A program made the translations under genes and the position numbers. Positions 15,791 through 26,132 of a stretch of DNA of 37,749 bases are shown piece by piece. The DNA is taken from assembly GCF_900112825.1 (NCBI RefSeq), contig NZ_FONE01000035.1, positions 1 through 37,749 of the forward strand. Direction: 5' to 3'. The number at the start of each line of letters is the position of its first letter. The first letter of the stretch is position 1. The notes below the pieces were generated by a model. The model worked only from the letters and a program-made list of their open reading frames with translations, made no database searches and was not told the origin of the DNA. Origin of the DNA: Nitrosomonas sp. Nm166 (lineage in GTDB: Bacteria; Pseudomonadota; Gammaproteobacteria; Burkholderiales; Nitrosomonadaceae).

Positions 15791-16566
15791 TTCATCGATT
15801 CCTTGAGTTTGCCATGCAGTATTTCTTTGGCAAGTTCTAGATACGCCTGCGCACCTTTCGATTGAGCATCATGATACAGAACCGGTAAGCCAAAGCCGGG
15901 GGCTTCCGCCAGGCGTACATTGCGTGGAATCACGGTGCGGTAGACTTTATCGCCAAAGTGTTTCTGCAATTGTTCTGAAACCTGTTGCGCCAGGATATTG
16001 CGCGGATCAAACATGGTGCGCAGCAAGCCTTCAATGCGCAGCTTGGGGTTAAAATTGCTGCGCACTTTCTTAATGGTATTGACCAGATCGCTTAAACCCT
16101 CTAGCGCATAATATTCGCACTGCATCGGTATCATTACTGCCTGTGCTGCGCATAAGCCATTGAGTGTCAATAAATTTAAAGCGGGTGGACAGTCAATCAG
16201 AACATAATCATAGTCGTGTTCAATCGCTTCGAGCGCTGACTTCAGGCGCATTTCCCGTTGCGAAAAATCTACCATTTCCACTTCAGCACCGGCCAGATCC
16301 CGGTTAGCGGGTATCAAGTCATATTTGCCCTGTGTGTCGGTAATCCGCGTCGTTTGCATCGGTACATCGCCGAGTAAAACATGGTAAACAGTGTTTTTGA
16401 TGGTTTGCTTGTTAGTGCCGCTGCCCATCGTCGCGTTGGCTTGCGGATCAAGATCGACCAATAGTACCCGCCTTCCTGATACAGCCAGGCTCGCAGCCAG
16501 GTTCACACTGGTGGTGGTTTTGCCAACACCGCCTTTTTGATTGGCGATGGCTAGAATTTTAGTCAC
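15787..16566 (-). CDS. parA: Chromosome partitioning ATPase ParA (Soj)
   Basis: A 259-residue Walker-type ATPase with KILAIANQKGGVGKTTTSVN as the deviant Walker A, LLVDLDPQANAT, and DYVLIDCPPALNLLT as Walker B. It lacks an N-terminal DNA-binding extension, which is the chromosomal Soj/ParA form. I prefer the GTG at 16566, because AGGAA lies eight bases before it and the conserved sequence MTKILAIANQ begins there. An ATG seven codons upstream (16587) has no ribosome site but remains possible. The gene overlaps parB by four bases and follows rsmG closely. Confidence 0.95.
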   Translation of the reverse strand: MTKILAIANQKGGVGKTTTSVNLAASLAVSGRRVLLVDLDPQANATMGSGTNKQTIKNTVYHVLLGDVPMQTTRITDTQGKYDLIPANRDLAGAEVEMVDFSQREMRLKSALEAIEHDYDYVLIDCPPALNLLTLNGLCAAQAVMIPMQCEYYALEGLSDLVNTIKKVRSNFNPKLRIEGLLRTMFDPRNILAQQVSEQLQKHFGDKVYRTVIPRNVRLAEAPGFGLPVLYHDAQSKGAQAYLELAKEILHGKLKESMK

Positions 16567-16615
16567 GATATGAGTTCCTGTATTCATTGAGCTGAATCAA
16601 AGCTGTGTTGCATTT

Positions 16616-17266
16616 TTATTCTGCGACATTGTTTTTGATGATAATCAGTTGCCTGGCTGCATCAAGCCCCGGCACAGCCAGTAATATTATTTTTTCAATA
16701 GCAAAGGGATCATGTACCTGTTTTAGCTCAGCCTCTGAACAATCTGCTTTCATCGCGACCCAGCGGCAGCCAACATTATTTTCCGCAGCCAACCGCCGGG
16801 TTAAATGAATAAAATCTCCCAATTCGGAGAATGCCCGTGTGATGATGGTGCTTACCCGATTATCCGGTTGCATATCCTCCACGCGCTTTGCCATCACAGT
16901 AGCATTCTGCAATCCTAGTTCGATCTTAACCTGTTGCAGGAAGGATGCTTTTTTTTGATTGCTTTCAATTAGCAAGACTTGCCAGTCTGGTCTTGCCAAT
17001 GCAATGGGGATGCCCGGCAATCCTGCGCCACTGCCCACATCAATAATTTTCGGACCACTGATATGAGGCAGTACCGCCAGGCTGTCCATTATGTGCTGAT
17101 AGAGCATGTCATGCGGACTCCGGATGGCGGTTAAATTATGTATTCTGTTCCATTTTTCGATTAGCAATAAATAGCGCGCAATCAATTCAGGGAGCGAATT
17201 TTCCTGCGCTGCAAAATCATAATCCAGCACCTGCAAGCTCTGAGTAATTTGTTGTAACAGGCTCAT
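16616..17266 (-). CDS. rsmG: 16S rRNA (guanine-527-N7)-methyltransferase RsmG (GidB)
   Basis: RsmG makes m7G527 in 16S rRNA using SAM. The 216-residue protein has the N-terminal helix region with [19 protein letters not shown], the DSLAVLPHI segment, the SAM-binding loop [16 protein letters not shown], and [10 protein letters not shown] at the end of the second strand. The [11 protein letters not shown] segment follows. Length is standard. It overlaps the mnmG stop by four bases, so translation is coupled, and parA follows about 50 bases later. Confidence 0.96.
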   Translation of the reverse strand: MSLLQQITQSLQVLDYDFAAQENSLPELIARYLLLIEKWNRIHNLTAIRSPHDMLYQHIMDSLAVLPHISGPKIIDVGSGAGLPGIPIALARPDWQVLLIESNQKKASFLQQVKIELGLQNATVMAKRVEDMQPDNRVSTIITRAFSELGDFIHLTRRLAAENNVGCRWVAMKADCSEAELKQVHDPFAIEKIILLAVPGLDAARQLIIIKNNVAE

Positions 17267-19161
17267 GCGCGCTGTTTTTTGTCAGCCGTACCCAATCCGC
17301 GTTTTATGTGCACTAATAATAGCGAGATAGCGGCAGGCGTCACGCCGGAAATCCTTGAGGCTTGGCCGATGGTTTCCGGCTTATGCTGATTCAGTTTTTG
17401 TTGCACCTCGTTCGACAGGCCTTTGACCACACGATAATCGATATCCTTGGGCAGCAAGGTATTTTCATACTGCGACTGGCGGGATACTTCTTCCTGCTGG
17501 CGTTGGATGTAGCCGTGATACTTGGCCTGTATTTCAACTTGTTCAGCCACTTGTGCACTGACTGCCGGTGTGCCTGCACCTGGTAATGTCATCAGTGCAG
17601 CATAGGTGACATCAGGCCGCCGCAACAGTTCGGTTAGCGTATATTCGCGTTCGATGCCTTTACCCAGAACGCGCATTGCATCATCCTCCGGTAATATGCC
17701 GGGTAACAGTCGCACCGAATTGAGCCTCTGCTGCTCTTTCTCAATCGCTTCCCGCTTGGCGATGAAAGCAGCCCAGCGCTGATCATCGATCAATCCCAGT
17801 TTTCTGCCTATCTCTGTCAAGCGCAGATCGGCGTTATCTTCGCGCAGTTGTAACCGATACTCCGCGCGACTGGTAAACATCCGGTAAGGCTCTGTTACCC
17901 CGGAAGTCACCAGATCATCGATCAGAACACCTAAATAAGCTTCATTGCGCTGTGGCTGCCACGCATCCTTGCCTTGGATTTTCAGCGCGGCATTGATGCC
18001 GGCGAGCAAACCCTGTGCGGCGGCCTCTTCGTACCCTGTTGTACCGTTGATTTGCCCGGCAAAAAACAGGTTTTCGATAGTTTTAGTTTCCAGTGAGCGT
18101 TTCAGGTTGCGCGGATCAAAATAATCGTATTCAATCGCATAGCCGGGTCGCGTGATATGCGCATTTTCAAGACCGGCGATGGAATGAATCAGTTTGACCT
18201 GTACGTCAAACGGCAGGCTGGTCGATATGCCGTTGGGATATATTTCGTGCGTGCCTAGCCCTTCCGGTTCAAGAAAAATCTGATGCGATTCCCGCGCAGA
18301 AAAACGCACCACCTTGTCTTCGATGGAAGGGCAATAGCGCGGTCCAATACCTTCAATTTTACCGGTATACAACGGTGAATCCACCAGACCATTGCGGATG
18401 ATTTGATGCGTCACATTATTGGTATGGGTGATCCAGCAGGATACTTGCGGCGGATGCTGAATATTTTCACCCATGAATGAGAACACCAGCGTGGGTTGAT
18501 CGCCCGGTTGCTCCATCAGTTTTGTGTAATCCATGCTGCGGCCGTCGATACGCGGCGGTGTACCAGTTTTTAACCGCCCTGCTGGAAATTCCATTTCGCG
18601 CAATCTTTGCGCCAGTGTTAATGAAGGTGGATCGCCAGCCCGGCCCGCTTTGAAATTGGTTCTACCGATATGCGCCAACCCCGCCAGGAAGGTGCCGACG
18701 GTCAATATGACTGCACGTGCATAGACTTTGATGCTGAGCTGGGTGACAACGCCAACTACGCGATCTTGTTCGATAATCAGATCATCGACAGCTTGTTGCA
18801 TTACCCGCAGATTCGGCTGATTCTCAATGCGTTTACGTATGGCCTGCCGGTAAAGCACCCGGTCCGCTTGCGCCCGCGTGGCTCTGACAGCAGGTCCTTT
18901 GCTCGAATTGAGAATGCGAAATTGAATGCCAGCCTCATCGGTAGCTGTTCCCATCGCACCGCCTAAGGCATCGATTTCTTTGACCAAATGTCCTTTTCCA
19001 ATGCCGCCGATGGACGGATTGCACGACATCTGCCCAATTGTTTCGATATTGTGCGTCAGCAACAGCGTTTTATGCCCTATGCGTGCAGCCGCCAGCGCTG
19101 CCTCAGTACCTGCATGCCCGCCGCCAACAACGATAATCTCGAATTCTGTATGATTGCTCAT
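17263..19161 (-). CDS. mnmG: tRNA uridine-5-carboxymethylaminomethyl modification enzyme MnmG (GidA)
   Basis: With MnmE, MnmG modifies U34 of certain tRNAs using FAD and methylene-tetrahydrofolate. The 632-residue protein has normal length. Visible landmarks are the FAD-binding [19 protein letters not shown] near the N-terminus, [20 protein letters not shown], the [17 protein letters not shown] segment with the family's TGTPPR, the second FAD motif [19 protein letters not shown], and a C-terminal helical domain ending in [18 protein letters not shown]. It is the first gene of the series leading through rsmG to parAB. A parS site sits about 75-90 bases upstream of its ATG. Confidence 0.97.
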   Translation of the reverse strand: MSNHTEFEIIVVGGGHAGTEAALAAARIGHKTLLLTHNIETIGQMSCNPSIGGIGKGHLVKEIDALGGAMGTATDEAGIQFRILNSSKGPAVRATRAQADRVLYRQAIRKRIENQPNLRVMQQAVDDLIIEQDRVVGVVTQLSIKVYARAVILTVGTFLAGLAHIGRTNFKAGRAGDPPSLTLAQRLREMEFPAGRLKTGTPPRIDGRSMDYTKLMEQPGDQPTLVFSFMGENIQHPPQVSCWITHTNNVTHQIIRNGLVDSPLYTGKIEGIGPRYCPSIEDKVVRFSARESHQIFLEPEGLGTHEIYPNGISTSLPFDVQVKLIHSIAGLENAHITRPGYAIEYDYFDPRNLKRSLETKTIENLFFAGQINGTTGYEEAAAQGLLAGINAALKIQGKDAWQPQRNEAYLGVLIDDLVTSGVTEPYRMFTSRAEYRLQLREDNADLRLTEIGRKLGLIDDQRWAAFIAKREAIEKEQQRLNSVRLLPGILPEDDAMRVLGKGIEREYTLTELLRRPDVTYAALMTLPGAGTPAVSAQVAEQVEIQAKYHGYIQRQQEEVSRQSQYENTLLPKDIDYRVVKGLSNEVQQKLNQHKPETIGQASRISGVTPAAISLLLVHIKRGLGTADKKQRA

Positions 19162-19469
19162 AGTATTATGCCTGCGATATGCCTTTGAATAACCAATAAC
19201 TTATAACTGTAAAGAGAAGGATTCTTATCAAAGATGTTTCACGTGAAACCTTTTTGCAGCATGTGCTGAAAAAAGAAAATGTGATTTCCAAGTTGCAATT
19301 ATAGGAGGTGCGGAATTATGAGTGCAAGTTTACATTGTGGGTTTTATTGATTGATTATCTTTCAAGGGAAATCAAGGCTAGCCTAACCTCTCCATTTGCT
19401 AAAGAGTTGTGTGGAGAGGAAGGTCAGCACTAGAATATTTGATTCTATAAACCAATGAGTTTTTTGTAA
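19162..19469. other. Intergenic region, 308 bases, upstream of mnmG
   Basis: The region contains the parS site (19235-19250) and an inverted repeat CCTCTCCA/TGGAGAGG at 19387-19394 and 19412-19419 (17-base loop). It also holds a ten-codon frame at 19318-19350 behind a full AGGAGGTG sequence. I looked for DnaA boxes of the TTATNCACA type and saw none, so it does not look like oriC itself. Confidence 0.55.
19235..19250. promoter_or_regulatory. parS: parS centromere site
   Basis: TGTTTCACGTGAAACC matches the conserved bacterial parS palindrome TGTTTCACGTGAAACA at 15 of 16 positions. It lies upstream of the mnmG-rsmG-parA-parB series, which is where such sites are commonly found. It should be a ParB loading site and shows that this part of the chromosome is near the replication origin. 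Confidence 0.92.
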
Positions 19470-19769
19470 TTAATTTTTGTCTTGCTCTGAAAAATGCTTT
19501 TTTGCTTTTTCGAACGTTTGTTGCATGGATTTCATTGACTTGCTAAGCCCGGACTGAATCTCTTCCCAGGCATTTTCTGAGCTATTTTCAAATTGTTCCC
19601 ATTTTTTCTTTGCTTTGTTTAACTCCTGTTCGAGCTCCTCGAGATGTGGTTGAATCTTTTCCTGTGCCTCTTTCGCCCCCAAGTGCATCTGCAACTTGAC
19701 TTCATCGACTATCGATTGCAGATTAGCCAGTTCGGCGTGTATTCGTTCTTTTACTGTTTTTTCATTCAT
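19470..19769 (-). CDS. Small soluble coiled-coil protein of unknown function
   Basis: This 99-residue, highly charged protein is almost wholly helical, with heptad-like spacing (TVKERIHAELANLQSIVDEV, IQPHLEELEQELNKAKKKW, SKSMKSMQQTFEKAKKHF). There is no signal peptide or membrane segment. The ATG at 19769 has AGGAG six bases upstream; an in-frame TTG six codons earlier lies within that ribosome site and is rejected. It sits 71 bases downstream of the DUF748 gene on the same strand. Structurally it resembles small stress-associated or apolipoprotein-like helical proteins, but I cannot name a family. Confidence 0.7.
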   Translation of the reverse strand: MNEKTVKERIHAELANLQSIVDEVKLQMHLGAKEAQEKIQPHLEELEQELNKAKKKWEQFENSSENAWEEIQSGLSKSMKSMQQTFEKAKKHFSEQDKN

Positions 19770-19840
19770 CTCATCTCCTTTTTTCAAGTTAGTAATTTGG
19801 CTTAACCTTTATCTATTACAGATTAGGCTAAGATGATTGC

Positions 19841-22800
19841 TTACTTTAGCAAAAACTCTACCCGACTTCCCTTCTTCTGCTCACCTTCTTCCGATTCCTC
19901 AATGCCCACAATAAAAATACGCTCATCGGAAATCTGGCCGTTTTCGACCAGCCAATTGCGGGCGGCGATGGCGCGGCGTTCTGCTAATGCTGCCAGGTCA
20001 TTGCCGTTAATTTGAATATTCGCCAGAATAAGTTGTTCCATTTCAGCATCGGGTAAACTTTTGGTCAGGCCAATCATATTCTTGGGTTTTTCGAATTTCT
20101 CTTTTTTATAGGCCATTTCAAGATACTTACTATATTCTTCCGGCGTTAATACAATATCCGCGAGAGCACCGCTGGCAATACCTTTTTGAGTTTGCTCGGC
20201 GAGTTTCTGTGTTTTCACTTTATCGTGCAAGGTAGCTAGCTTGAGTCCTTCATAATCCATAGGATCGAAGTGGCCGGAAATTTCCAAGTTGAGTGTCGGA
20301 CGATCGATTAAGATTTGTGCTAAAGCTTGCAGGCGCTGCGCTGCGTATCCATCAATATCTGCAAATCCGGGAGTAAAAATAATCTCGGAAAGTTCTTCAC
20401 CGCCATCGAACGCTGAGCCTAGCAGTGCGAAAGGTGAGGTGATCGCTTTGGTGATCAGATTGACAAATGCTCTGAAAATGATACTTCCTAGGCTAAATTC
20501 AGGATCGTCAATTGAACCCTTGACCGGTAGACGGATATTGATTTCACCATTGCGATTCTTAAGTAATTTAATCGCCAGATCAAGTGGGAGAGACACGGCG
20601 CTTTCGCTATGTACTTTATCACCCAAGGTGAATTGATCCAGAAAAATTTTGTTATTAGCGGTTAAAACCCCTTGCTCAATCCGGTAATTGACATCCGCTG
20701 ACAGCTTGCCTTTTTCAATTTCATAGCCGACATATTTTCCCGAGTAAGGACTGAAGGGCGGCAGGTCAATATTTTTAGCTTGTGCAACGAGATCGAGAGA
20801 GAGCTCGGAACTAAATGGATTAATCGTTCCGCGAATTTCTAAGGGCGCTGTTTTAGCAACCTTACCATGAATATCGATCTTGCCTGGTTTACCGGGATGG
20901 AGTGGTCCAATTTGCCCTGCAAGCCCTGCTAAATTGGCGCGATAATTCGGCTTAATGAATTGATCACTGAAATTAATATTACCTTGCTGTAAGATAATCT
21001 TATCGATATAAGCAGGCGTATTCTTTTTGGGCTTAACTCGCTGAGTACCCGAAGAGGTTGCATCGGCAGCGGCTAGTAAGGATCCTGCCGGCGTATCCTG
21101 CCGCACGATATGCTTAAGATTAAGGCTACCATCTGGCAGAATTATCATGCGCGCAAAAAAATCGTTCAGGCTTATTGTTTTAATGTCAACGCGTAGCGGA
21201 TCATTGACAAAGTTCAGGTTGCTGATATCAAGCTTTTTCCAGCGCAGCAGATCTTGTGCGGTTGCTGCGTCAAACACATTGAAATTTGCGAGCCTCCCAT
21301 CACCGTTCACCAGAATTTTCAGCGGTTCGCTACTAACTTTAACCCTACCATCAAAAGAAATATCGCCGCTGGTTAGCAATACAGTCAGTTTATCACCGCC
21401 CCAACCTTGCAAAGATACCAGATCAACCGTATCAAGGTTTAAGGTTAAATCGATTGCCAGCGGTGCCCATGCCAGCGAGCCATCGGCTTTAATCTTGCCA
21501 TGCTGATTCACTTGCGCTTGTAACGCCAGATTTAATGGTTTGATACCCTTTAGATCGATATCATCCAGTGTTAAATCGAATGAATCTAAAACCATCGGTG
21601 TAACTTTTGTCAGTGTTAGGTCTTCATAGCGCAGTGTAGCTGCTTTGAGTTCGATGCGTTTGATTGGCGTGGTCCAGGCGACATCCGTAGCGGGTGATTG
21701 CTGCTTGTTCGTGCGAACAGGTTCGTGCGAAGGCGTTTCCTTTTCAGCTATTTTAATGTCAGCGATAGAATGGGTTGGTTTTTTAGCTGGAACCGGAATG
21801 TTTGCAGTCTGAACTCGTGGTTGAGTTTGCGCCTGAGCCTGAGTCCGAGGTTCGGATTGATTCGTAGGATTGAACAGCCGGGTTAAATCAATAATCCCGC
21901 CGGCATCTCTACGCAAGGTAGTATTCAAGCGATCCAGTGTTATTTCCCCCAGCACGACCTGATGTGCTGTGGTATCGACCGCGATTTGATCGATAGTCAG
22001 CTGGGCAAGTGATAAGGCGGGCTCCTTTTCCCCTTCCCGCGTCAATGCGACTTGATCCATATCCAGCTTGATTTGCGATGGCTTATTCCCGGTCAAATCG
22101 ACTTGCGTCAGTGCGACCGCTAGTTGTTTCATATTGGCTCGATACGGTGTTTCTACTGCATTGTTTTTTATTGCTAATTGGCTCAGTATCGTATTGCCGG
22201 TTAACGTAATATCGGGTGCTTTGTCAGGTGCTTGGATAAACGTAAGCAGCAGATCGCCATCGTAAAAACCCGATAGGAGGCGAATACCCTTGGGTAAGGG
22301 GGCATACTGATCGAACTGGGTTAAATCAAATTTGCTGAGTTTAAAAGCCAGAGTGGCTTCCTGATGTTCACCAAATGGACGTAGCTTGCCATCAAGTGCA
22401 AAAGTTGATCCGTTCATTTTGGCACTGAAGTGTGGTTCTATCCACTCGGTGAGTGCGCTATCGAAATTGGCAAGGATGGGAATACCCAGATTGATGTCAG
22501 TGATTTGATGATTTGCTTTCATGTATTGATCATCAAATTCAAAATGGCCGCCTCGAACCGTAATATTGCTGATGGAGAATTGCATGCCGCGATCTGAATC
22601 TTCTTCGTCCGGCAGCTGGCTGAATTGCTCCAGTAGATCAGAAACATTCAGCTCGTTTTCCGTTTCTCGAATCAAGCGCAGCTTAGGATCTGTCAGGGTA
22701 ATTGCAGTGATGACGGGCACTCGCCGTTTCAGTGATTCAATACTGGCATCGATATGCAATCTGTTAAAGGAAAACAGCGTTTTACTTTGTTCACGTGCAT

Positions 22801-23041
22801 CAACTTTGTCACCGATATGAAAACCATGCACAATTAGCTCAAGTGTATGTGGTTTGAATTCAAGGGATGCTACGCTGACAGGACGCTGCAGAATTTTTGA
22901 CAGGCGTATTTCAAGCTGGGATTTTGCGTAACCGGGTAACCAAAAGTAGCTAAGTGCTGTTATCAGGACAATGAGAATAGCTATCACGCCAAGGCTGATA
23001 CTCAGCCGCTTATATTGATTCAAACGTTGCTGTACAGTCAT
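19841..23041 (-). CDS. DUF748 (AsmA-like) envelope protein with OmpA-like C-terminus
   Basis: The 1066-residue protein has one N-terminal membrane anchor (about 17-37) followed by a very long periplasmic region of repeating beta-rich AsmA/DUF748 type: LSKILQRPVSVASLEFKPHT near the start, and FHIGDK and FDDQYMKANHQI-like units. The second half repeats the theme (INFSDQFIKPNYRANLAGL). A Gln/Thr/Pro-rich linker lies near 390-430. The last 200 residues (FTPGFADIDGYAAQRLQALA, LEISGHFDP, AERRAIAARNWLVENGQISD) resemble an OmpA/MotB-type fold with an insertion. Proteins of this class bridge the envelope and are linked to lipid transport or outer-membrane maintenance; the exact role here is not known. 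It may be co-transcribed with the FKBP gene upstream and the coiled-coil gene downstream. Confidence 0.85.
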   Translation of the reverse strand: MTVQQRLNQYKRLSISLGVIAILIVLITALSYFWLPGYAKSQLEIRLSKILQRPVSVASLEFKPHTLELIVHGFHIGDKVDAREQSKTLFSFNRLHIDASIESLKRRVPVITAITLTDPKLRLIRETENELNVSDLLEQFSQLPDEEDSDRGMQFSISNITVRGGHFEFDDQYMKANHQITDINLGIPILANFDSALTEWIEPHFSAKMNGSTFALDGKLRPFGEHQEATLAFKLSKFDLTQFDQYAPLPKGIRLLSGFYDGDLLLTFIQAPDKAPDITLTGNTILSQLAIKNNAVETPYRANMKQLAVALTQVDLTGNKPSQIKLDMDQVALTREGEKEPALSLAQLTIDQIAVDTTAHQVVLGEITLDRLNTTLRRDAGGIIDLTRLFNPTNQSEPRTQAQAQTQPRVQTANIPVPAKKPTHSIADIKIAEKETPSHEPVRTNKQQSPATDVAWTTPIKRIELKAATLRYEDLTLTKVTPMVLDSFDLTLDDIDLKGIKPLNLALQAQVNQHGKIKADGSLAWAPLAIDLTLNLDTVDLVSLQGWGGDKLTVLLTSGDISFDGRVKVSSEPLKILVNGDGRLANFNVFDAATAQDLLRWKKLDISNLNFVNDPLRVDIKTISLNDFFARMIILPDGSLNLKHIVRQDTPAGSLLAAADATSSGTQRVKPKKNTPAYIDKIILQQGNINFSDQFIKPNYRANLAGLAGQIGPLHPGKPGKIDIHGKVAKTAPLEIRGTINPFSSELSLDLVAQAKNIDLPPFSPYSGKYVGYEIEKGKLSADVNYRIEQGVLTANNKIFLDQFTLGDKVHSESAVSLPLDLAIKLLKNRNGEINIRLPVKGSIDDPEFSLGSIIFRAFVNLITKAITSPFALLGSAFDGGEELSEIIFTPGFADIDGYAAQRLQALAQILIDRPTLNLEISGHFDPMDYEGLKLATLHDKVKTQKLAEQTQKGIASGALADIVLTPEEYSKYLEMAYKKEKFEKPKNMIGLTKSLPDAEMEQLILANIQINGNDLAALAERRAIAARNWLVENGQISDERIFIVGIEESEEGEQKKGSRVEFLLK

Positions 23042-23211
23042 GGTAGTGTCCTCTCAATGTCTACAGCAGGTTAGCAAATAGTCAAAGCATCTTAGTAAGA
23101 TAAGTCAATAATCGATTTCAAACAGCTAGATTGAGCTACTCAGAAGCTGCATAACAGCAAGCTCCTTAATAGCTCATTAAAATTTTAAAAATTACAGTAG
23201 ATAAAACTGTT

Positions 23212-23673
23212 TTAATAGTGTGAGCTCGCTTTGAGGCTGATCAATTCAACATCAAAAATCAAAGTTGCGTTCGGCGGAATGACATTGCCCGCACCGCGTG
23301 CGCCATAGGCCATAGAGGATGGAATAATGAGCGTGCGTTGTCCGCCTACTTTCATTCCAAGGACACCTTGATCCCAGCCTTTAATGACACGCCCAGCGCC
23401 TAGCATGAATGAGAAATATTCTTTACGATCATATGAGCTATCAAATTTTTTGCCTTTTTTATCCGGTGCATTTTCGTCATACAGCCAGCCGGTATAATGG
23501 ACGTTCACGGTTTTTCCTATTTCAGCTTCTTCGCCAGTACCAACGACGGTATCAATTTTCTGAAACTGAGGACCATCAGTCGCTGCGAGCTCTTTGTAAG
23601 CGAATGCCATCTGAGTGGTGATGAGAAATGCTAATAGGATACTTAAATTAAATAGATTCTTTATATTAGACAT
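23212..23673 (-). CDS. Periplasmic FKBP-type peptidyl-prolyl cis-trans isomerase
   Basis: The 153-residue protein has a signal peptide (through AFA before YKELA) and a single FKBP domain. Visible landmarks are VNVHYTGWLYDE (VHYTG motif), KKFDSSYDR, FMLGAGRVIKGWDQGVLGMK, GGQRTLIIPSSMAYGARGAG, NVIPPNATLIFDVELISL. The conserved FKBP pocket residues (Y, F, D, V-I, W, Y, F) are all present, so isomerase activity is expected. It is probably a periplasmic folding helper. The DUF748 gene follows 170 bases later; a short five-pair hairpin followed by a T-rich run (23194-23210) lies just after the FKBP stop and may partly terminate. Confidence 0.93.
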   Translation of the reverse strand: MSNIKNLFNLSILLAFLITTQMAFAYKELAATDGPQFQKIDTVVGTGEEAEIGKTVNVHYTGWLYDENAPDKKGKKFDSSYDRKEYFSFMLGAGRVIKGWDQGVLGMKVGGQRTLIIPSSMAYGARGAGNVIPPNATLIFDVELISLKASSHY

Positions 23674-23861
23674 AATTTCCTCAAAAAAGATTAAATTTGG
23701 TTAATTCTAAACAATCAACTCTGGGGTATTATAACCGCTTGCAGCAATTCGTCATCAGGAATGGTATTCGAGCTGATATGCGTATTGTTAGGTTGATTAG
23801 GAACATTCGAGTGTTTATAATAAATTGTATTCAATAGTTATTTATCTTACTCATCAAAATA

Positions 23862-24326
23862 ATGCAATCGTCTGAGCAACTTGAGGTGCGTCAGAATAAA
23901 CAGCAGGTGCTCGATCAACAAGCAGCCGATCTTTTACGCTTGCATGAATCACCTTTTGTGCGTGCCCTGTATCTGGGAGTCGGTTTTCTGGCATTGTTTC
24001 TGGGTGCACTGGGCGCGTTTTTGCCGATATTACCCACGACACCTTTTATACTCTTGGCAGCCGCCTGTTTTGCACGCGGCTCAGAACGCTTCCATCGCAA
24101 GCTGTTGGCGAATCGAATAGCCGGTCCAATCATTCTTGAATGGCGCATTCATCGCAGTATCCCCCGTCCCGTCAAACGGTGGGTCTATCTGTTGATGGCA
24201 TTGTCATTCGGCAGTTCTATCCTGATTGTGCCCGAGCTATGGCAAAAGCTGATGCTGGTTGTGATTGGTAGTATCCTGGTTTTCTTTATCTGGCGTGTTC
24301 CGGTGCGAGACACTTTGAATAGATAA
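23862..24326 (+). CDS. DUF454 (YbaN) family inner membrane protein
   Basis: The 154-residue protein begins with a polar 30-residue leader. The DUF454 core follows: ALYLGVGFLALFLGALGAFL, PILPTTPFILLAAACFARGS and RFHRKLLANRIAGPIILEW. Two C-terminal hydrophobic helices complete it. The PILPTTPF motif is diagnostic of YbaN-type proteins, whose role is unknown. No ribosome site is apparent before the ATG at 23862, and shorter starts at internal codons are conceivable but would cut the leader. It is divergent from the FKBP gene, 188 bases away, and monocistronic. Confidence 0.85.
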   Translation: MQSSEQLEVRQNKQQVLDQQAADLLRLHESPFVRALYLGVGFLALFLGALGAFLPILPTTPFILLAAACFARGSERFHRKLLANRIAGPIILEWRIHRSIPRPVKRWVYLLMALSFGSSILIVPELWQKLMLVVIGSILVFFIWRVPVRDTLNR

Positions 24327-24596
24327 ATATTTGTCACTTAACAATAAAGAGCCAGACATAAACTGCCCTCTTGAAAATTTTCCTGGAACTGAATTTCTCA
24401 TTCAATGAGAGCTCTGCATAGTCTTCCAATACAAGCTCATCTGGCCTCATTTTTTCATTTAAGATAAGTGTAATATTGTATAAGTTATTGTTTTTAAAAT
24501 ATTGTTGCCTTGCTTATCTCGAATAAGCCACTCAAGTATTTTAAGATAATGTCGTAGAGACCTTGCATTTCTTAACAAATATATAGTGAGTGAGCA

Positions 24597-26117
24597 ATGA
24601 GAATAAATGAGCCGGTTACTCAAAGAGATATGGGTATGGATAACGATTGTGAAATTATTTCAACAACCAACTTGAAGGGGCTTCTGATATCAGCCAATGA
24701 AGATTTTATTAAAATGAGTGGCTTTACTTGGGAGGAACTCGAGAATAAAAGTCACAATATTATCCGTCATCCTGATGTGCCACCTGAAGCCTATGCAATG
24801 CTATGGAGCGCACTGAAAGCGGGCAACCCTTGGATGGGGATAGTAAAAAACCGCAATAAAAACGGTGATCACTATTGGGTCGATGCTTTCGCCAGTCCTC
24901 AGTATGAAGACGGTAAAATTACTGGCTATCAGTCAGTTCGGGTAAAGCCAAAAAAAGCCTGGGTTAATCGAGCTGAGGCGCTATATGCCCAAATTATGTC
25001 GAAGAAAACAGCAGATGATAAGCGACGTTCTAAAATTGATGAGGTTAAATTAACACGATTTCCTATCAGTTTGACTGCAAAAATGGCACTAACCATTATC
25101 GGTATTTTTGCGCTCACTTTCGTCATTCTGGCACTGGCTGGGCAAATTTCGCTGTTCTTTGCATTGGCTAGTTTTATAGCAGGCAGCATTCTGAGCTCTG
25201 CCGCTATATACCATATATTAAGTGGACTTCGTAACTTGGTCGCAAAGTCGAAAAAAATTGCCAATGATCCATTAGCTCGGTTTATTTATACCGGCAGAAC
25301 TGATGAATTGGGCCAATTGGAATATGTCCAGATATTTCAAAATGCAAAACTTCGCACCGCCATTGGTCGTGTTAGAGAATCATCAATAGCGCTGGAACAA
25401 GTTGCTGCTGAGATTGCAGCCAGTAGCGTGGATCTTTCAAGTCGTACGGAAAATCAGGCTTCTAGCCTTGAAGAAACAGCTTCCAGCATGGAAGAAATTA
25501 CCTCTGCAGTGCAGCAAAATGCGGAAAATGTAAAACAAGCCAATCAGCTTGTGCAAGATACTCGCAAGCTGGCTGAGAAAAGCGGGTCGGTCGTTTCCAC
25601 TACTATGCGCGCTATGAATGAAATCAATGAAAGTAGTAAAAGAATTGCGGATATTATTAACGTTATCGATGAGATTGCTTTTCAAACCAACCTGCTGGCG
25701 CTTAATGCCGCTGTAGAAGCTGCACGAGCTGGTGAGCAAGGCCGAGGTTTTGCAGTGGTTGCCAATGAAGTGCGCAGCCTGGCTGGTCGTAGTGCAGAGT
25801 CTGCCAAGCAAATCAAGGATCTTATTAGTGACAGCGTTTACAAAGTGGAAAGCGGTACACAACTGGTGAATCAATCTGCTGAATCATTAAAAATGATCAA
25901 AGAAAGTGTCAAGAAGATTGCTAGTATCGTGTCTGAAATTTCTCAATCTTCTCAGGAGCAGGCTAATGGAATTAATCAGGTTAATCAAGCGATTGTTCAA
26001 ATAGATGAATCCACTCAGCAAAATGGACAATTGGTAGAAAGCCTGGCATCGAATACTCACACCATGAATCAAAAAGTCAGAATGCTATCTACCCTGGTTA
26101 CAGCTGAAATTAAATAA
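24597..26117 (+). CDS. PAS-containing methyl-accepting chemotaxis protein (Aer-like)
   Basis: The 506-residue receptor has an N-terminal cytoplasmic PAS domain (about 18-120: [51 protein letters not shown]). Two adjacent membrane helices lie at about 160-205 with no sizeable periplasmic loop. A HAMP-like segment and a full signalling domain with the conserved hairpin tip ([20 protein letters not shown]) follow. This layout is that of Aer, which senses redox or oxygen through flavin in PAS. Gln/Glu pairs flanking the hairpin look like methylation sites. It is a single gene ended by a strong stem-loop; no che genes are in the window, so it must act through an array encoded elsewhere. Confidence 0.93.
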   Translation: MRINEPVTQRDMGMDNDCEIISTTNLKGLLISANEDFIKMSGFTWEELENKSHNIIRHPDVPPEAYAMLWSALKAGNPWMGIVKNRNKNGDHYWVDAFASPQYEDGKITGYQSVRVKPKKAWVNRAEALYAQIMSKKTADDKRRSKIDEVKLTRFPISLTAKMALTIIGIFALTFVILALAGQISLFFALASFIAGSILSSAAIYHILSGLRNLVAKSKKIANDPLARFIYTGRTDELGQLEYVQIFQNAKLRTAIGRVRESSIALEQVAAEIAASSVDLSSRTENQASSLEETASSMEEITSAVQQNAENVKQANQLVQDTRKLAEKSGSVVSTTMRAMNEINESSKRIADIINVIDEIAFQTNLLALNAAVEAARAGEQGRGFAVVANEVRSLAGRSAESAKQIKDLISDSVYKVESGTQLVNQSAESLKMIKESVKKIASIVSEISQSSQEQANGINQVNQAIVQIDESTQQNGQLVESLASNTHTMNQKVRMLSTLVTAEIK

Positions 26118-26132
26118 ATTCATACGCTTCGG

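Noticed and set aside
19162..19469. Replication origin upstream of mnmG
   Set aside because: parS is present, but no DnaA boxes of the usual type and no dnaA gene were seen.
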